Shown here: in pieces, positions 1-10,592 of the stretch | Position numbering within the stretch: the first letter of the stretch is position 1 | How the letters are laid out: each line of letters opens with the position of its first letter | Assembly (NCBI RefSeq): GCF_003286085.1 | Contig: NW_020825313.1 | Location: forward strand, 2,604,001-2,668,000 | Reading direction: 5' to 3' | Source of the DNA: Drosophila persimilis | Lineage: Eukaryota; Arthropoda; Insecta; Diptera; Drosophilidae | DNA length: 64,000 nucleotides | Program-made: the position numbers and the translations under genes | Notes under the pieces: generated by a model | Seen by the model: the letters and a program-made list of their open reading frames with translations, nothing else | What the model was told of the DNA's origin: nothing | The model's database searches: none

Positions 1-2747
1 TTTATGGCCCCATCTGGGCCTGGGAGTCCCTCGAGCCATTCGTCTCTGTGAGGGATGATTGTGTCGAAGGGAGTGTCTGTATACTCTCTTGGAACTTGGT
101 AGTCTGTTTTTGAGGGGACGGTACTGCTATTTAATATGGCTGAGTGACCTATGCACTGTGTCACCCATTGATCTGAGTCTCTTAGACGTATTGCTGCTGC
201 TTCTGCCCGTTCCTTTCCTGCGAGTTCAAGGCTCTGTAGGCATAGGATGGCATTTAGCGCATCATTTGGGGTGGTGCGGAGAGCTCCGCTGATGCATAGG
301 GCGGCAGTCCGCTGGACTTTGCCCAGTTGCTTGGTGATCGCCCTTTTTGATAGGGCTGGCCACCACACCGTAACTCCGTAGAGTAGTATTGGTCTAACTA
401 TAGCTTGATATATCCATTGGACTATGCTTGGGATCATACCCCATCTTAGCCCAATAGCTTTTTTGCATGTATAGAGTGCAGTCATTGCCTTCTTCACTCT
501 GTCTTTGACATTCAGGTTCCAGCTAAGCTTCTTGTCAATTACCAACCCTAAGTAACTGGCACTGTCGCTAAAGGAGAGCCTGCATCCTTGTAGTATTGGA
601 GGGTTGAGGGGCGGGACCTTGTATTTATTTGTGAATAATACGAGTTCCGTTTTTGAGGGATTTACTCCCAGACCGCGCGATTCCGTCCAATCCGACAGTT
701 GCGCTAGCTTTGTGGACATTAAGTCGCACAGTGTTTGGGGGTATTTCCCCGAGAAAATAATCGCAACGTCATCCGCATAGGCCACGACTTTGCAGCCCCC
801 CCCCCTCCAGGTCCCATAGAATCTTGTTGACTGCTATGTTCCACAGAAGAGGAGACAGGACACCACCTTGCGGGGTGCCTCTGTTGACATACCTTGACTG
901 GGCGGACGATCCCATCGATGATGTCACCGTCCTGCATGTGAGCAATTGATCAATGAGCATCACCAAGTGACGGTCCACCCCCAGGTCAGTCAGGGCTTCT
1001 GTAATGGCACCCGGTACAACGTTGTTGAAAGCTCCCTCAATATCGAGAAAGGCTATGAGTGAGTACTCTTTGTGATGCAGAGATTTCTCTACCGCTGAGA
1101 TCACTTCATGAAGAGCCGTTTCCGTGGATTTTCCTTTCCGGTAGGCACGCTGTGCGCCTGACAGCAGCTGAGGGTGTATAGTTGTCCTCAGTTGCAGCCC
1201 GACGAGTCTCTCAAAGGTTTTGAGGAGGAAGGACGATAGGCTGATTGGTCTAAAGTCTTTTGCAGCTGAGTGCGAGGCTTTCCCAGCTTTGGGAATGAAG
1301 ACTATCTTTGCCTTAAGCCATGTTCGCGGGATTGTACCCACAGCCAGTATCTTCCTGAAGATACCTTGTAGCCAGTTTATGGCCGTATCCCCGGCCTTCT
1401 GTAGTTTGGCCGGGATTACCTGGTCTGGGCCTGGCGATTTGAACGGGTTGAAGCTGTTTATTGCCCAGCTTATGTTACGTTTTGTGAGGATGTGATCCAT
1501 CGAGGTTACCGGTCCCTCTCCTGGAAGATGTGCCGTCTCGATGGTTGTGCACCCTGGAAAATGTGTGTCTAGTAGAATGTGCAGGGACTCCTCACTGGAG
1601 TTAGTCCACGTGCCGTCATTCCTTTTAAGATACCCTACCGAGGGGTTAGTTTTTGAGAGAATCTTGCGAAGCCTTGCGGCCTCTGATGTTTCCTCAATTT
1701 CCGAGCAAAATTTTTGCCAAGAGGCCCTTTTTGCTTTCCTTGTTTCCTTTTTATATAGTGACAGACTGATTTTATAGTCTGCCCAGTGGCTCTCCTCGTT
1801 CGCGCTTTTGGCCCTGTTGAAAAGGGTCCTGCAGATTTTACGTAGGATGTCTATTTGTTTTGACCACCAGGGGGTTTCTTTTTCCCCCTAGGTTTGCTAG
1901 AGGGGCATGCTGCCGCGAAGGCTTTGTTGCATGCCTCTGTGAACCTGTTCACTAGGCGATCTAGGTCGTCTTTTGTGTCAGGGCATGATGGTGCTTTGGA
2001 GGGGAGTAAGTCCTCCAGGGCTGAGCTATATTTTTCCCAGTTGGCTTTCCTGGGATTAATATAGTCCTTAGGTTTCGGACACTCGAGGGATAGTGTGGTC
2101 TCGATGTATCTGTGGTCAGAGAAGGAGTGGTCATCAAGGACTTGCCAACTCTTGACTATGTCTAACAGGTTGGAAGATACTAGGGTGATGTCAATAACCT
2201 CCTGTCGATTTTTAATTATAAAAGTGGGGTCGTTGCCCCGATTACAAATAAATAGATTTGAGTTAAGGATGAAGCTGAAAAGTGACTCACCCCTTACATT
2301 TGTGTTCGAGCTCCCCCATTGAGTGTGGTGAGCGTTGGCATCGCAACCTACTAATAGGTCTATGTCCGACCTCTCGCTGTCTCTGGCTAGTTTGCGAACA
2401 AGGTCGTTGGGGGGATCGTTTCCCTCATGGGCCATGTAGGACGACATCAGCCTTAGATGTGTCCCTTTCAGCTCTAGGCTTGCCGCCGTGTTGTCGCTAT
2501 CGCTATAATTATGGAGCAGAAAGATATTAAGGTGCTTTCTGGCGAGAATGCAGGTGCGGGTTTTACCTTCATGTTGAGCTACAATTATCTTGTACTCCTT
2601 CGACCCTAATCCACAAACCTTGTCTCCCACTATCCAAGGTTCCTGGATCAGGGCTACGTCTGCTCCGCTCTCTTCGAGGCGGAGTATAAGAGCAGCGGAT
2701 GCTGCTTTACAGTGGTGGAGATTGATCTGAAGGAGCCTCAGGGACAT
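1..2747 (-). pseudogene. LOA-type ORF2: APE endonuclease and reverse transcriptase, partial
   Basis: The chosen start is the ATG at 2745-2747, giving MSLRLLQINLHH, the normal beginning of an APE endonuclease in this clade. The endonuclease shows IQEPW, GCDANAHH and SFSDHRYI, which carry the metal-binding and catalytic residues. The reverse transcriptase follows, with FRPISL, FLDIEGAFNN, RGTPQGGVLSP and the catalytic YADD near 770. The frame shifts twice: at a 5-base G run on the plus strand (1870-1874), and at a 10-base C run (796-805) just before YADD. Apart from these runs the frame is open from 2747 to the window edge. The product would nick target DNA and reverse-transcribe element RNA. 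Both breaks could be homopolymer sequencing errors or real mutations. Confidence 0.85.
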
Positions 2748-4065
2748 CCTTAGTGTTCTCCGCCACTGTAACGTCGGCATCCGGATCGTCCTCGACTTCC
2801 TCGTGGCAACACATCGCATCGAAGTCGCATCTCAGCGTGCCATCGGTGGAGTAGCCCTCTGGGTCTATCTCTGTGTGATCGTCGGGTGCTTCGATCTCCG
2901 AGGCAGCGTCCTGCTCGACTGGCTTGTCGACAGGACGCGCCTCGGCCGCCGCATCCGACTTGTAGACCTTTACGGTCACAGAGCTGAACCCAAAATTGAG
3001 CTCGCCTTTGGCAGCCTCAATCGGGGCCAGCGACTCTTTGTTGAGGACGACCACCGCCTGGTTTGTGGGGCCCTGTGTCGTCTCAACTTTGACCACCTTC
3101 CAATCCGCTGTTGGGAGGTGGGGGTTGCATCTTTGCAGCATTTTTAGGATGCGCTCCGGCTCCTTCATGGAGGCGGGCACCCAGACTCTCGCCCTTGGTC
3201 TACTGGGCACTTCGCTCCAGTCTACAGTGACGAGCTTCGCCCCTGGGTAGACTTCCCCGACTTGCGCTACCGCTGCTTTGTACAGCTGTACGGAGCGCTC
3301 ATCTTCACAGGCTACGATTTTTATGCAGCCCTGGTACCAGCCCATGTCTCTGCAGACGGGGGGGGGGGGGGGTCCAGGCTGCTTTTCCAACAGCTCGAAG
3401 CAGCGGTCGGCCAGTGCCGCTTCCACCCACTTCCACTGGTTCCTAGGGATCCGGGAGTCCACGCTGCCTTTGTCCAGGACGCCAATCAGCGTCCTTTCTC
3501 TGGCAATCTGCACGAACGATGCGTTAGGCAGCACTCTGGAGCGCTTCGGTGTCGGCCCCGGAGTCTCCTGCGAGCGCTGCCTTTTTTGCTGAGGGGCTTC
3601 CTTCTTCGGTGCTTCCTTGCCAAAGTTCGGCAGCACCTTCGAGGCCCACTCGACCTTCTTAATCCATTTGTCCGTCGGGCTGGACATCTGGCTTGCGTTC
3701 TGCCGACGGAGTATGTTGCCAGCACTCCTTCTGTCGGCATATGTAAAGGATTTGGCTTTGACACTAGTAGATGGTGACTCCTCCCCCTCCACTTTACCAG
3801 CAGGCAGAGCAGCCGCAGCATTGCATAGCCACTCTGCCAAGGTATCGGTTTTGGGAGCCAATTCACCACCCACCCCGACACCGGGATGGGACCCCTTTGG
3901 GCTCTCCCTAGCATCTTCCGCCGCGCAGGTTTTCCCTGCTGATTTGCGGGTCGGGCCAGGCCTTTGGGCCGCTGCCTTCCCCTGTTTGGGATTGCTCCCT
4001 GTTGGCATTTGGGGAGTGCCAGACTCATTTTGTTTTGTTTTTAAATTCTTCCATTCTATTCCCAC
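2707..4065 (-). CDS. LOA-type ORF1 protein (gag-like, RNA-binding)
   Basis: A 452-residue ORF begins with MGIEWKNLK and ends with a stop at 2707. The first 180 residues are low-complexity, rich in K, R, P, S and A, with a cluster of basic residues around position 180. The middle and C-terminal part (about residues 195-360) is an alternating alpha/beta region with a conserved core around TADWKVV; it matches the DUF4780-type domain found in ORF1 of LOA-clade elements. The last 70 residues are acidic. The family role is to coat element RNA. A run of 15 G on the plus strand (3358-3372) encodes a proline stretch and may be an expanded or misread homopolymer. The stop overlaps the ORF2 start by about 41 bases in another frame, which suggests coupled translation. 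An in-frame upstream start cannot be excluded. Confidence 0.75.
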   Translation of the reverse strand: MGIEWKNLKTKQNESGTPQMPTGSNPKQGKAAAQRPGPTRKSAGKTCAAEDARESPKGSHPGVGVGGELAPKTDTLAEWLCNAAAALPAGKVEGEESPSTSVKAKSFTYADRRSAGNILRRQNASQMSSPTDKWIKKVEWASKVLPNFGKEAPKKEAPQQKRQRSQETPGPTPKRSRVLPNASFVQIARERTLIGVLDKGSVDSRIPRNQWKWVEAALADRCFELLEKQPGPPPPPVCRDMGWYQGCIKIVACEDERSVQLYKAAVAQVGEVYPGAKLVTVDWSEVPSRPRARVWVPASMKEPERILKMLQRCNPHLPTADWKVVKVETTQGPTNQAVVVLNKESLAPIEAAKGELNFGFSSVTVKVYKSDAAAEARPVDKPVEQDAASEIEAPDDHTEIDPEGYSTDGTLRCDFDAMCCHEEVEDDPDADVTVAENTKDVPEAPSDQSPPL

Positions 4066-5185
4066 GAGCTGCAGAGAAGGGGTACGGTCCGTCCGGGCAG
4101 AGATCCACGTTGCCCGGATAAGGCATACTTAAAACAGGGGGCTGCCAAGTCCCTGAGCTCTCCGTTAACGACTGGGCTAGTTTTATATACCGGGCCCCCA
4201 GCCAGGCTGACTCTCGGCACGGGTCGAATAACACTCTTAGTCCGGCCCGGTGTGAGCTGAATGTGGGGGGTTGGGATGTGGGTAGGTAGTGTGTAGGGAT
4301 AGGGGAGTGTGTGAGCTACTTATACGAGGCGGCACCACAAGCGCATCGTCAGTGTTGCTACTTCGCGAACACCCGCTGGCTGTCCGGGGCTGCTTATTTT
4401 CGGTACTCTCCCTAGGGATGTCCGATTATTCGCAGCTGACCTACCTATATGACCTGTATATAGGTAGGTCGTTCGCTATCCGCAACCTGCGTCCGGTGGC
4501 CTCAGCTAGGCCCCCTTTGAGCCACCTCACGAGCTCATCAGACCAGATAGAGTTGAGTATATATATTAATACATATATATATACATATGTACATCTAACC
4601 CTCTTGGACGCAATAACTACACATATAACTCATTTTAACTGCAATCGCTGTCGCCCCTTTCCCCTTTCTCGTTTTCGTTGTGTCAAATATATGTATAGTT
4701 GGGTCGTTGGCCAAGCACGCATACCAATACGCAGCTGCAGCGGTGAATTTTTTCGTCTCGCTTTCGCTCTTCACCGTTGCTTATCGTTGTTCTTTTGTTT
4801 GGCGCGCTTGATCCAAACCAAACACCAAGTGACGCGCTACCCTGTTTTCGTCGGGTATATTCGTTTGGTGTCAGTAGGATCCAACTATCAATTAAGACAA
4901 AGTCGTGCCTCGCAAATCAATTTAGCGTCGATCGTTGTCGGTGCATACGTATACACAACATTCATTCTTCAGAACTGCAGCGGTGAAATTTTTCGTTTTC
5001 GCTTGTCACCAGTGCAGTTCGTTGGTATTCTTGTGTGGTTTTCGTGTACGCGCCAGCCAAGCGACGCTCTACCCTAAATTTTTCGGGTATATTGGTTTTT
5101 CACCTCGTTTGGGTACAATTACCCATTATTTCATTGAGTGCCTCGGCATTAAATACGATTATTAGAAACGATCTTTCGCCTTCAG
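4066..5185. other. LOA A 5' leader followed by non-coding leader of BEL element 1
   Basis: No credible gene is seen here. The left part up to about 4540 reads as the 5' untranslated leader of LOA element A on the minus strand. It contains an imperfect palindrome around 4440-4470 (acctacctatat / atataggtaggt). From 4545 the sequence is AT-rich and contains the two degenerate repeats annotated separately, then runs into the gag of BEL element 1. I could not find the 5' LTR of that element here. Confidence 0.5.
4730..5095 (+). repeat. Two tandem degenerate copies of a ~130-bp motif block
   Basis: The block contains a GCAGCGGTGAA motif, TTTTCG-rich runs, then (A/G)CGC(G/T)CTACCCT and a C/T-GGGTATATT end. 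It occurs at about 4730-4865 and again at about 4973-5095. A third copy lies at 45080-45235. The first copy is followed by TTTGGTGTCAGTAGGATCC, which looks like a primer-binding or leader start. The blocks may therefore be the ends of related LTRs of an unidentified BEL-like family. Family identity is not established. Confidence 0.5.
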
Positions 5186-7063
5186 TTGCTTGTATTGAGA
5201 ATCAATATGACCTCAAAAGCCAACAATATCGTCCTTGAAGAGCTGAAGAAAAAGCGCAGTTGCCGTGTTAAAGGCATTCGTTTATTAGCGGACCGTTTAG
5301 AAGCGGGGGATATTCCGCTGGTATTGACGGAGCTCGAGTGCAGACTCGAAACGCTGATGCGTAGCATTGACACGGCACGCGAACTTCAAGAGAAGATTGA
5401 AGATATAGAAATTGACGATGAATTTGGAGTCGAGTTGGAAGAACTCTCAATTGTCACAAAGGCAAAATTAATGTCTCTCATTTGCGCATTAAAGACAGCT
5501 GATGAGACAATACCGGCAGTACCAGCTTATGGTGGCCCAACTCGTGCTCGCCTTCCGAAGTTAGCTCTGCCGCAGTTCAGCGGCAACTTTTCGGACTTTA
5601 AAAACTTCATAGGTTTATTTGAGACTCTAGTTCACAATGACCAAAGCATTCCAATTATCGAAAAGTTCACCATTTGCTTTCGTGTCTCTCCGGTGAAGCG
5701 TTGGGAACAGTTAGGGCTTTCCAAGTAACCGAGACCAACTACGAAAAAGCAATGACTAGCTTAAAACGATACCGCCTCATCCATATATGGTTCGTTGTTG
5801 TCGATAGGCGATGATATAAAGATCTCGAATGCGATGATTATTCATCTCGTCTTGAGCAGAGTCGATCCGGTGACCAAAGAGAAATGGGAAGAACAGCTCG
5901 ATTATGACAAACTGCCACTTTGGACGGACTGTGAAAAGTTGCTTAATCGCAGACATCAGCATCTTTCGGCCGAAAATTCGGACAAACCAAAGCAGGAGCA
6001 GAAAGCTGTGCCAAGCAAGCCGCATAATCGGAGCTCATTCGCGTGTTCCACCGCGAATACCAAAAATCAACAATGCAGCTACTGCAATGCGAAAGGCCAT
6101 TTGTTGACAGATTGCAGTCCATTTGGTCGGCTAGCTGTAATGCAAAGGTTCGAATTCGCAAAAACTGCATCCTTGTGCATCAATTGTCTGCAGCCAGGCC
6201 ACTCTGTAGTACGATGCAAAGCTAAGAAGTGTCGAGTGTGTGGCTGCTCACACCATACCTTATTGCATAGGTACACAGTGGCGAATAAAACTCTAGCGTT
6301 ACCATCACCCCCAGAGAATTCTTCTCCTCCTCCCAATCAGAATCAACCTTCCACTTCGCATGCTCTCCATGCGACAGCTATGGATAGAGTTATTCTGGCT
6401 ACGTCGATCGTAAGCGTCCGAACAAATAATGGTGAACATGTTTTGGCCCGAGCTCTGCTTGACTCGGGGTCTCAAACCAATTTTATAACTGAGGACTTAG
6501 CACAGCGCTTACAGATCCGTAGGGAGGAGTCGTGTATCAACATGCTTGGTATTGGTGAATCCAATTCACAAGTCAAGAAAAAGATACACACGGTGGTGAA
6601 GTCGCGAATTACTGGTAGTGAGTTTTCGGTTGATTTCTGGATTCTAAGGTCCATTTCGGGGTACCACCGTGATCAGACACTTAACGTGAGTGACTGGAAA
6701 ATCCCGAAGAACTTACCACTTGCAGACCCATATTTCTTCAAGCCACAGAAGATAGATATGTTGATAGGTGCAGAAACATTTTTCGAACTTCTATCTGTTG
6801 GTCAGATTCGACAAGGTCCTGACTATCCAACTCTGCAGAAAACGCTTCTCGGCTGGATTGTGTCGGGCAGATACACTCCAAAGGTGACTGCCACCCAAGA
6901 AGCTAGGAATTGTTTGAGTTGTCGAGAAGAGTCAGTGATCCACATCGACAATACATTACAAAAGTTTTGGTCACTGGAAGAATTGCCGTCTTCTAAAAAG
7001 TCTTTATCTCCTGAACACAAGTTATGTGAAAAGCATTATAGAAGGACTACTCAGGTCGTGCCT
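5186..7063 (+). pseudogene. BEL/Pao gag and protease region
   Basis: The N-terminal 180 residues are a helical gag domain of DUF1759 type ending with the conserved core PQFSGNFSDFKNFI. A frameshift near 5690 and a short defect near 5790 separate this from the next open segment (5795-7063). That segment has a triple cysteine-rich knuckle region (CSYCNAKGH, CINCLQPGH, CRVCGCSHHTLLH at about 6075-6265). An aspartic protease follows with the active-site motif LLDSGSQTNF near 6460 and a C-terminal DUF1758-like part ending LGWIVSG near 6860. The protease would process the polyprotein. An in-frame TAA at 7064-7066 now separates this part from pol. The start may be the second ATG at 5207. Confidence 0.8.
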
Positions 7064-7066
7064 TAA

Positions 7067-10000
7067 GGTCGGTTTGAAGTAAGACTGCCGTTCAAATCAG
7101 ATCCCAGTATCTTAGGCAACTCCTTTGAAGTGGCTAAACGGCGGTTTTTATCGCTTGAAAAAAGATTGTCTCGTGACCCCGAGTTGCAGAAAATGTACTT
7201 GGAGTTCATGGAAGAGTACCTCTCCTTGGGTCACATGTCTACCACAGACAACACAATCCCCAAAACTCCACATTATTTCATTCCACATCAGTGTGTGTTG
7301 AGGCCTCAAAGCACGTCGACCAAGCTCCGCGTCGTTTTCGATGCGTCTTGTAAAACGTCCTCTCAGGTGGCCTTGAACGACATATTGATGGTTGGTCCTA
7401 CGATACAGGATGAGCTGTATTCGACATTGCTCCGATTCAGACTACACAGGTACGCCTTGACAGCCGATGTTAAGAAGATGTATCGCCAAGTCTGGGTCGC
7501 TGATGCGGATAGACAATTCCAGCTCATAGTGTGGAGAAGAGACCCGTCTGAGTCCTTGAGAATATACCAGCTCAACACCGTAACATATGGGACTGGACCA
7601 GCCCCATTTTTGGCAATTCGGTGTTTGAAGAGGTTGAGTGAGTCTGCAAAACTCTCATTCCCTAAAGCTGCTGAAGTTATCGACTCCGACTTCTATGTCG
7701 ATGACATGTTGACTGGTGCTGGTTGCGTAGAGGAGTTAAAGACAATTAAGTCTGATGTGGCTCAGGTTCTTCAAACCGCTGGGTTTGAATTGACTAAATG
7801 GTTTTCGAACTCACCTGAGGTCACCGCATCCGAGAGCACAGTTAAACCGATAACGATCTCGGACTCAGAGTCAACTAAGGCGTTAGGAATATCGTGGCTG
7901 CCACACGAAGACGTCTTTAAGTTCCAAATTGACACGTCAGTTATGGGTCTCCGAGCGACTAAACGGAACATCTTATCGGTGACATCAAAGCTGTTTGACC
8001 CCCTTGGCTTGTTAAGTCCTTTAGTAATTAAGGGAAAGATCCTACTGCAGGAGCTTTGGCTCAACAAGCTAGATTGGGATGAGTCAATTCCAATGAACTT
8101 GGAAACAGCATGGAACTTATTAAAAGAATCCTTGGGTCAGTTGGAGAAGATTACCATACCTCGATTTGTGCATACTGATCCCATGTCACCGATTCAAGTA
8201 CATGCCTTTGCCGACGCATCCATGAGAGCTTATGGAGCCTGCGTCTATATCCGTAGAAAGACTGCAGAAGGTTTCAAGGTCTCCTTGTTGACTGCAAAGT
8301 CGAAAGTAGCGCCACTCAAGACGAAAACGCTTCCAAGGCTTGAGTTATGTGCCGCTCACCTTCTAGCAGACCTTTGTCATCGAATCAAATCACTGCTCAA
8401 GGTTCCAATTGATAAAATGATATTCTGGTCAGATTCAGAAGTTACTCTTCATTGGATCAGAACCCACCCTTCGTCGTTGTCAACATTCGTTGCGAACCGA
8501 GTAGCGGAGATTCAAGAGTGGTCAAGTGAAGCTACGTGGCGGCATGTGCCAACAAAACAGAACCCAGCAGACATAGTTTCGAGAGGTTGTGACGTAGAGG
8601 AAATCGTGCAGTCGATCTGGTTTGGTGGACCAGAGTTCCTAAAGCTTGAAGAAGAGAGCTGGCCCAGAAATCCACACTTCGAGCTTTCCGAAGAAGAGAT
8701 ACAGATGGAAAGTCGGAAGAAATCGGTCGGACTGACCGTCGCGGCCAAGCCAAATTACTTAGTGGATGTAATCGAGGGATACTCGTCACACCTCAAACTG
8801 CTAAGAGTGTTCGTTTTCGTGTTCCGCTTCATCCGAAAATGCAAAGACAAAAGTCTCAACTTTGGAAAAATTCCGTCATCCGTAGAATACGACGAGGCGT
8901 TTCTAAAAATAGTCGAAATAACACAGAAAAATGAGTCTCAAGAAGATATTGAAAGGGTTCGTAAAGGCACCAAGTTAGGCCCCAGTCTTCAGCGCTTGAA
9001 TCCCTTCATCCATGAAGAGGCTGGGACATGGTGCTCTTTTTCGTTGTTGCGAGTTGGGGGGCGACTAGTTAACGCTCCGATGTCATATAATGCCAAGTTT
9101 CCTTTGTTATTGACAAAACGCTCGCAGTTTGTGCAGACATACGTTCGCTATCTGCATCAAACGAATTTTCATGCCGGCCCACGAGCACTCGTGAGTATCC
9201 TTAGACAGCGCATTTGGATAGTGAATGCTCAGGCGGTCTGCAGGGCGACAGTTAGGTCGTGTATTCGTTGCTTTAAATGCAAGCCGCTACTCCAGACCCA
9301 AATGATGGGCAACTTACCCGCACACCGGCTCCGTGCTCTCCGCCCATTTTCAGTATGTGGCGTTGATTTTTGTGGCCCAGTCTATACGACTCTGAAAATT
9401 CGTGGAAGGCCCCCTTATAAGTCCTACATAGCGTTATTTGTCTGTTTTGCGTCCAAGGCGGTTCATTTAGAAATTGTCTCCGATTTGACGACTAATTCCT
9501 TCTTGTTGGCATTCCAAAGGTTCGTCGGTCGTCGAGGATGTCCGCAACGCGTGAACTGCGACAACGCGACAAATTTCGTCGGAGCAAGTCGCCACTTCAG
9601 CGAACTGCGGAGGAAGATAGAGGCGGAAGCGGACGCGATACGCGAATTTGCGTCAAGAAGCGGGTGCGAGTTTGCCTTCATACCGCCTCGAGCACCGCAC
9701 ATGGGCGGACTTTGGGAGGCCGGTGTGAAGTCTGCCAAGGGCCTACTCCTACGGGCAGTCGGAAGCGCTCTCCTCACCGCAGAGGAGCTGGAGACCGTGC
9801 TGGTCGGGATCGAGGCGGTACTCAACTCGCGCCCGCTAGGACCCCTAAGCCCAGACCCAAGCGACGGAGACGCGCTGACTCCCGGGCACCTGCTGACAGG
9901 CGGGCCGCTCATCGCACCCCCAGCACCCAGGACCCCGGACCAGGAGGGTCTGAGCTGCTTAAAGGGATGGCGGCTTGTCTCGTCAGCCAGGCAAATGTTC

Positions 10001-10258
10001 TGGCAGCGATGGTCCCGGGAGTATGTGCTGGGATTACAAATCAGATGCAAGTGGCACCAGGAGGAGCCAAACATAAAGGAAGGCGACCTAGTAATCGTCG
10101 CCGAGGACAACCTGCCCCCTCAACAGTGGCTCCTCGGAAGGGTGGTCGGAACAACCGCCGGGCAGGACGGAAGGGTCAGAGTGGTCGAGCTAAGGACGAG
10201 CAGCGGAGCCACGTTCCGGAGGCCGATACACAAATTGGCGCTTCTGCCAATGGTTTGA
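7067..10258 (+). CDS. BEL/Pao pol: reverse transcriptase, RNase H, integrase
   Basis: The open frame continues from the gag-protease frame after a single stop; the first ATG is at 7130 (1042 residues). The reverse transcriptase has KLRVVFDASCK and the catalytic FYVDDML. The A17/RNase H region has FDPLGLLSP, HAFADASMRAYGA, PRLELCAAHLL and FWSDSEV. The integrase has a zinc-binding HHCC region around 9150-9290 and a D-D-E core visible as GVDFCGP, NCDNATNFVG and GGLWEAGVKSAK. The end is the DUF5641-like segment with GDLVIVAEDNLPP. All catalytic residues I can identify are present, so the enzyme part looks intact although the full polyprotein is blocked. The last 700 bases are visibly richer in G and C than the rest. 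Confidence 0.9.
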   Translation, partial: GRFEVRLPFKSDPSILGNSFEVAKRRFLSLEKRLSRDPELQKMYLEFMEEYLSLGHMSTTDNTIPKTPHYFIPHQCVLRPQSTSTKLRVVFDASCKTSSQVALNDILMVGPTIQDELYSTLLRFRLHRYALTADVKKMYRQVWVADADRQFQLIVWRRDPSESLRIYQLNTVTYGTGPAPFLAIRCLKRLSESAKLSFPKAAEVIDSDFYVDDMLTGAGCVEELKTIKSDVAQVLQTAGFELTKWFSNSPEVTASESTVKPITISDSESTKALGISWLPHEDVFKFQIDTSVMGLRATKRNILSVTSKLFDPLGLLSPLVIKGKILLQELWLNKLDWDESIPMNLETAWNLLKESLGQLEKITIPRFVHTDPMSPIQVHAFADASMRAYGACVYIRRKTAEGFKVSLLTAKSKVAPLKTKTLPRLELCAAHLLADLCHRIKSLLKVPIDKMIFWSDSEVTLHWIRTHPSSLSTFVANRVAEIQEWSSEATWRHVPTKQNPADIVSRGCDVEEIVQSIWFGGPEFLKLEEESWPRNPHFELSEEEIQMESRKKSVGLTVAAKPNYLVDVIEGYSSHLKLLRVFVFVFRFIRKCKDKSLNFGKIPSSVEYDEAFLKIVEITQKNESQEDIERVRKGTKLGPSLQRLNPFIHEEAGTWCSFSLLRVGGRLVNAPMSYNAKFPLLLTKRSQFVQTYVRYLHQTNFHAGPRALVSILRQRIWIVNAQAVCRATVRSCIRCFKCKPLLQTQMMGNLPAHRLRALRPFSVCGVDFCGPVYTTLKIRGRPPYKSYIALFVCFASKAVHLEIVSDLTTNSFLLAFQRFVGRRGCPQRVNCDNATNFVGASRHFSELRRKIEAEADAIREFASRSGCEFAFIPPRAPHMGGLWEAGVKSAKGLLLRAVGSALLTAEELETVLVGIEAVLNSRPLGPLSPDPSDGDALTPGHLLTGGPLIAPPAPRTPDQEGLSCLKGWRLVSSARQMFWQRWSREYVLGLQIRCKWHQEEPNIKEGDLVIVAEDNLPPQQWLLGRVVGTTAGQDGRVRVVELRTSSGATFRRPIHKLALLPMV

Positions 10259-10285
10259 AGCCTTCCAGGCCTTCAACGGGGCCGG

Positions 10286-10592
10286 TGTAGCGCCATTTGA
10301 ATAATAATAATTGTTATTAGGATAGTATTTCATGAAGTCTAGTGTAAGTTAGGCTAGGGCAAAGCGGGAGCGCAATAAAAGCTCGCTCTCTCGCTCTTGG
10401 CGAATTCGCCCCGCTTTGCCACCGTAGGTAAGGTAGGCATAGAAGAAATTTTTTTAATATATAAAAGAAGTCGAGAAAAATCCATGAAATCGAACGCACG
10501 CACCCCTTTTCTTTCGTCGTATTAAAATAAAAAATTGCAGTCACCCAAGAAATTTCGGTATTGTTATTTAGAAAAACTATTCTAAAATTTCA
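10286..10592 (+). repeat. 3' LTR of BEL/Pao element 1
   Basis: The 307-bp segment starts TGTAGCGCC after a purine-rich stretch (AACGGGGCCGG) and ends AAATTTCA, fitting the TG...CA rule. It has an AATAAA signal near 10375 and an inverted repeat (CAAAGCGGG / CCCGCTTTG). The right boundary coincides with the first base (10593) shared with the 5' LTR of G2. No second copy is in the window, so the call rests on structure only. Confidence 0.6.

Larger units (their letters stand above)
1..4540 (-). mobile_element. LOA-clade non-LTR retrotransposon A, 3' end outside window
   Basis: Two overlapping minus-strand ORFs are seen: a basic, proline-rich ORF1 and an ORF2 with an APE endonuclease followed by reverse transcriptase. 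Residue patterns such as IPKAGK, FLDIEGAFNN and GTPQGGVLSPLLWN are typical of the LOA clade (LOA, Bilbo, baggins, TRIM) in Drosophila. ORF2 is still open at position 1, just before the expected RNase H domain, so the 3' end lies beyond the left edge. The 5' leader extends right of ORF1 to about 4540; the exact 5' end is not clear. The only ORF2 breaks are in two homopolymer runs, so the copy is young or nearly functional. Element C (58265-60958) is a relative of the same type; element B is more distant. Confidence 0.85.
5186..10592 (+). mobile_element. BEL/Pao LTR retrotransposon 1
   Basis: The plus-strand order is gag, zinc knuckles, aspartic protease, reverse transcriptase, RNase H, integrase and a C-terminal DUF5641-like domain, which is the BEL/Pao order. 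A plausible 3' LTR follows. No 5' LTR of matching sequence is present upstream. The LTR ends exactly where homology to the LTR of the next element begins, which suggests this element inserted into that LTR. The missing left flank was probably lost, or lies beyond LOA element A. Confidence 0.85.

Noticed and set aside
2803-4132. Several plus-strand frames of 100-170 codons across the LOA A ORF1 region
   Set aside because: They are antisense shadows of the well-supported ORF1 on the minus strand.
9463-10290. Long overlapping open frames on both strands within the BEL 1 integrase
   Set aside because: They lie in a GC-rich part of a clear integrase frame, have no recognisable domain and are R/P-rich as expected for shadow frames.
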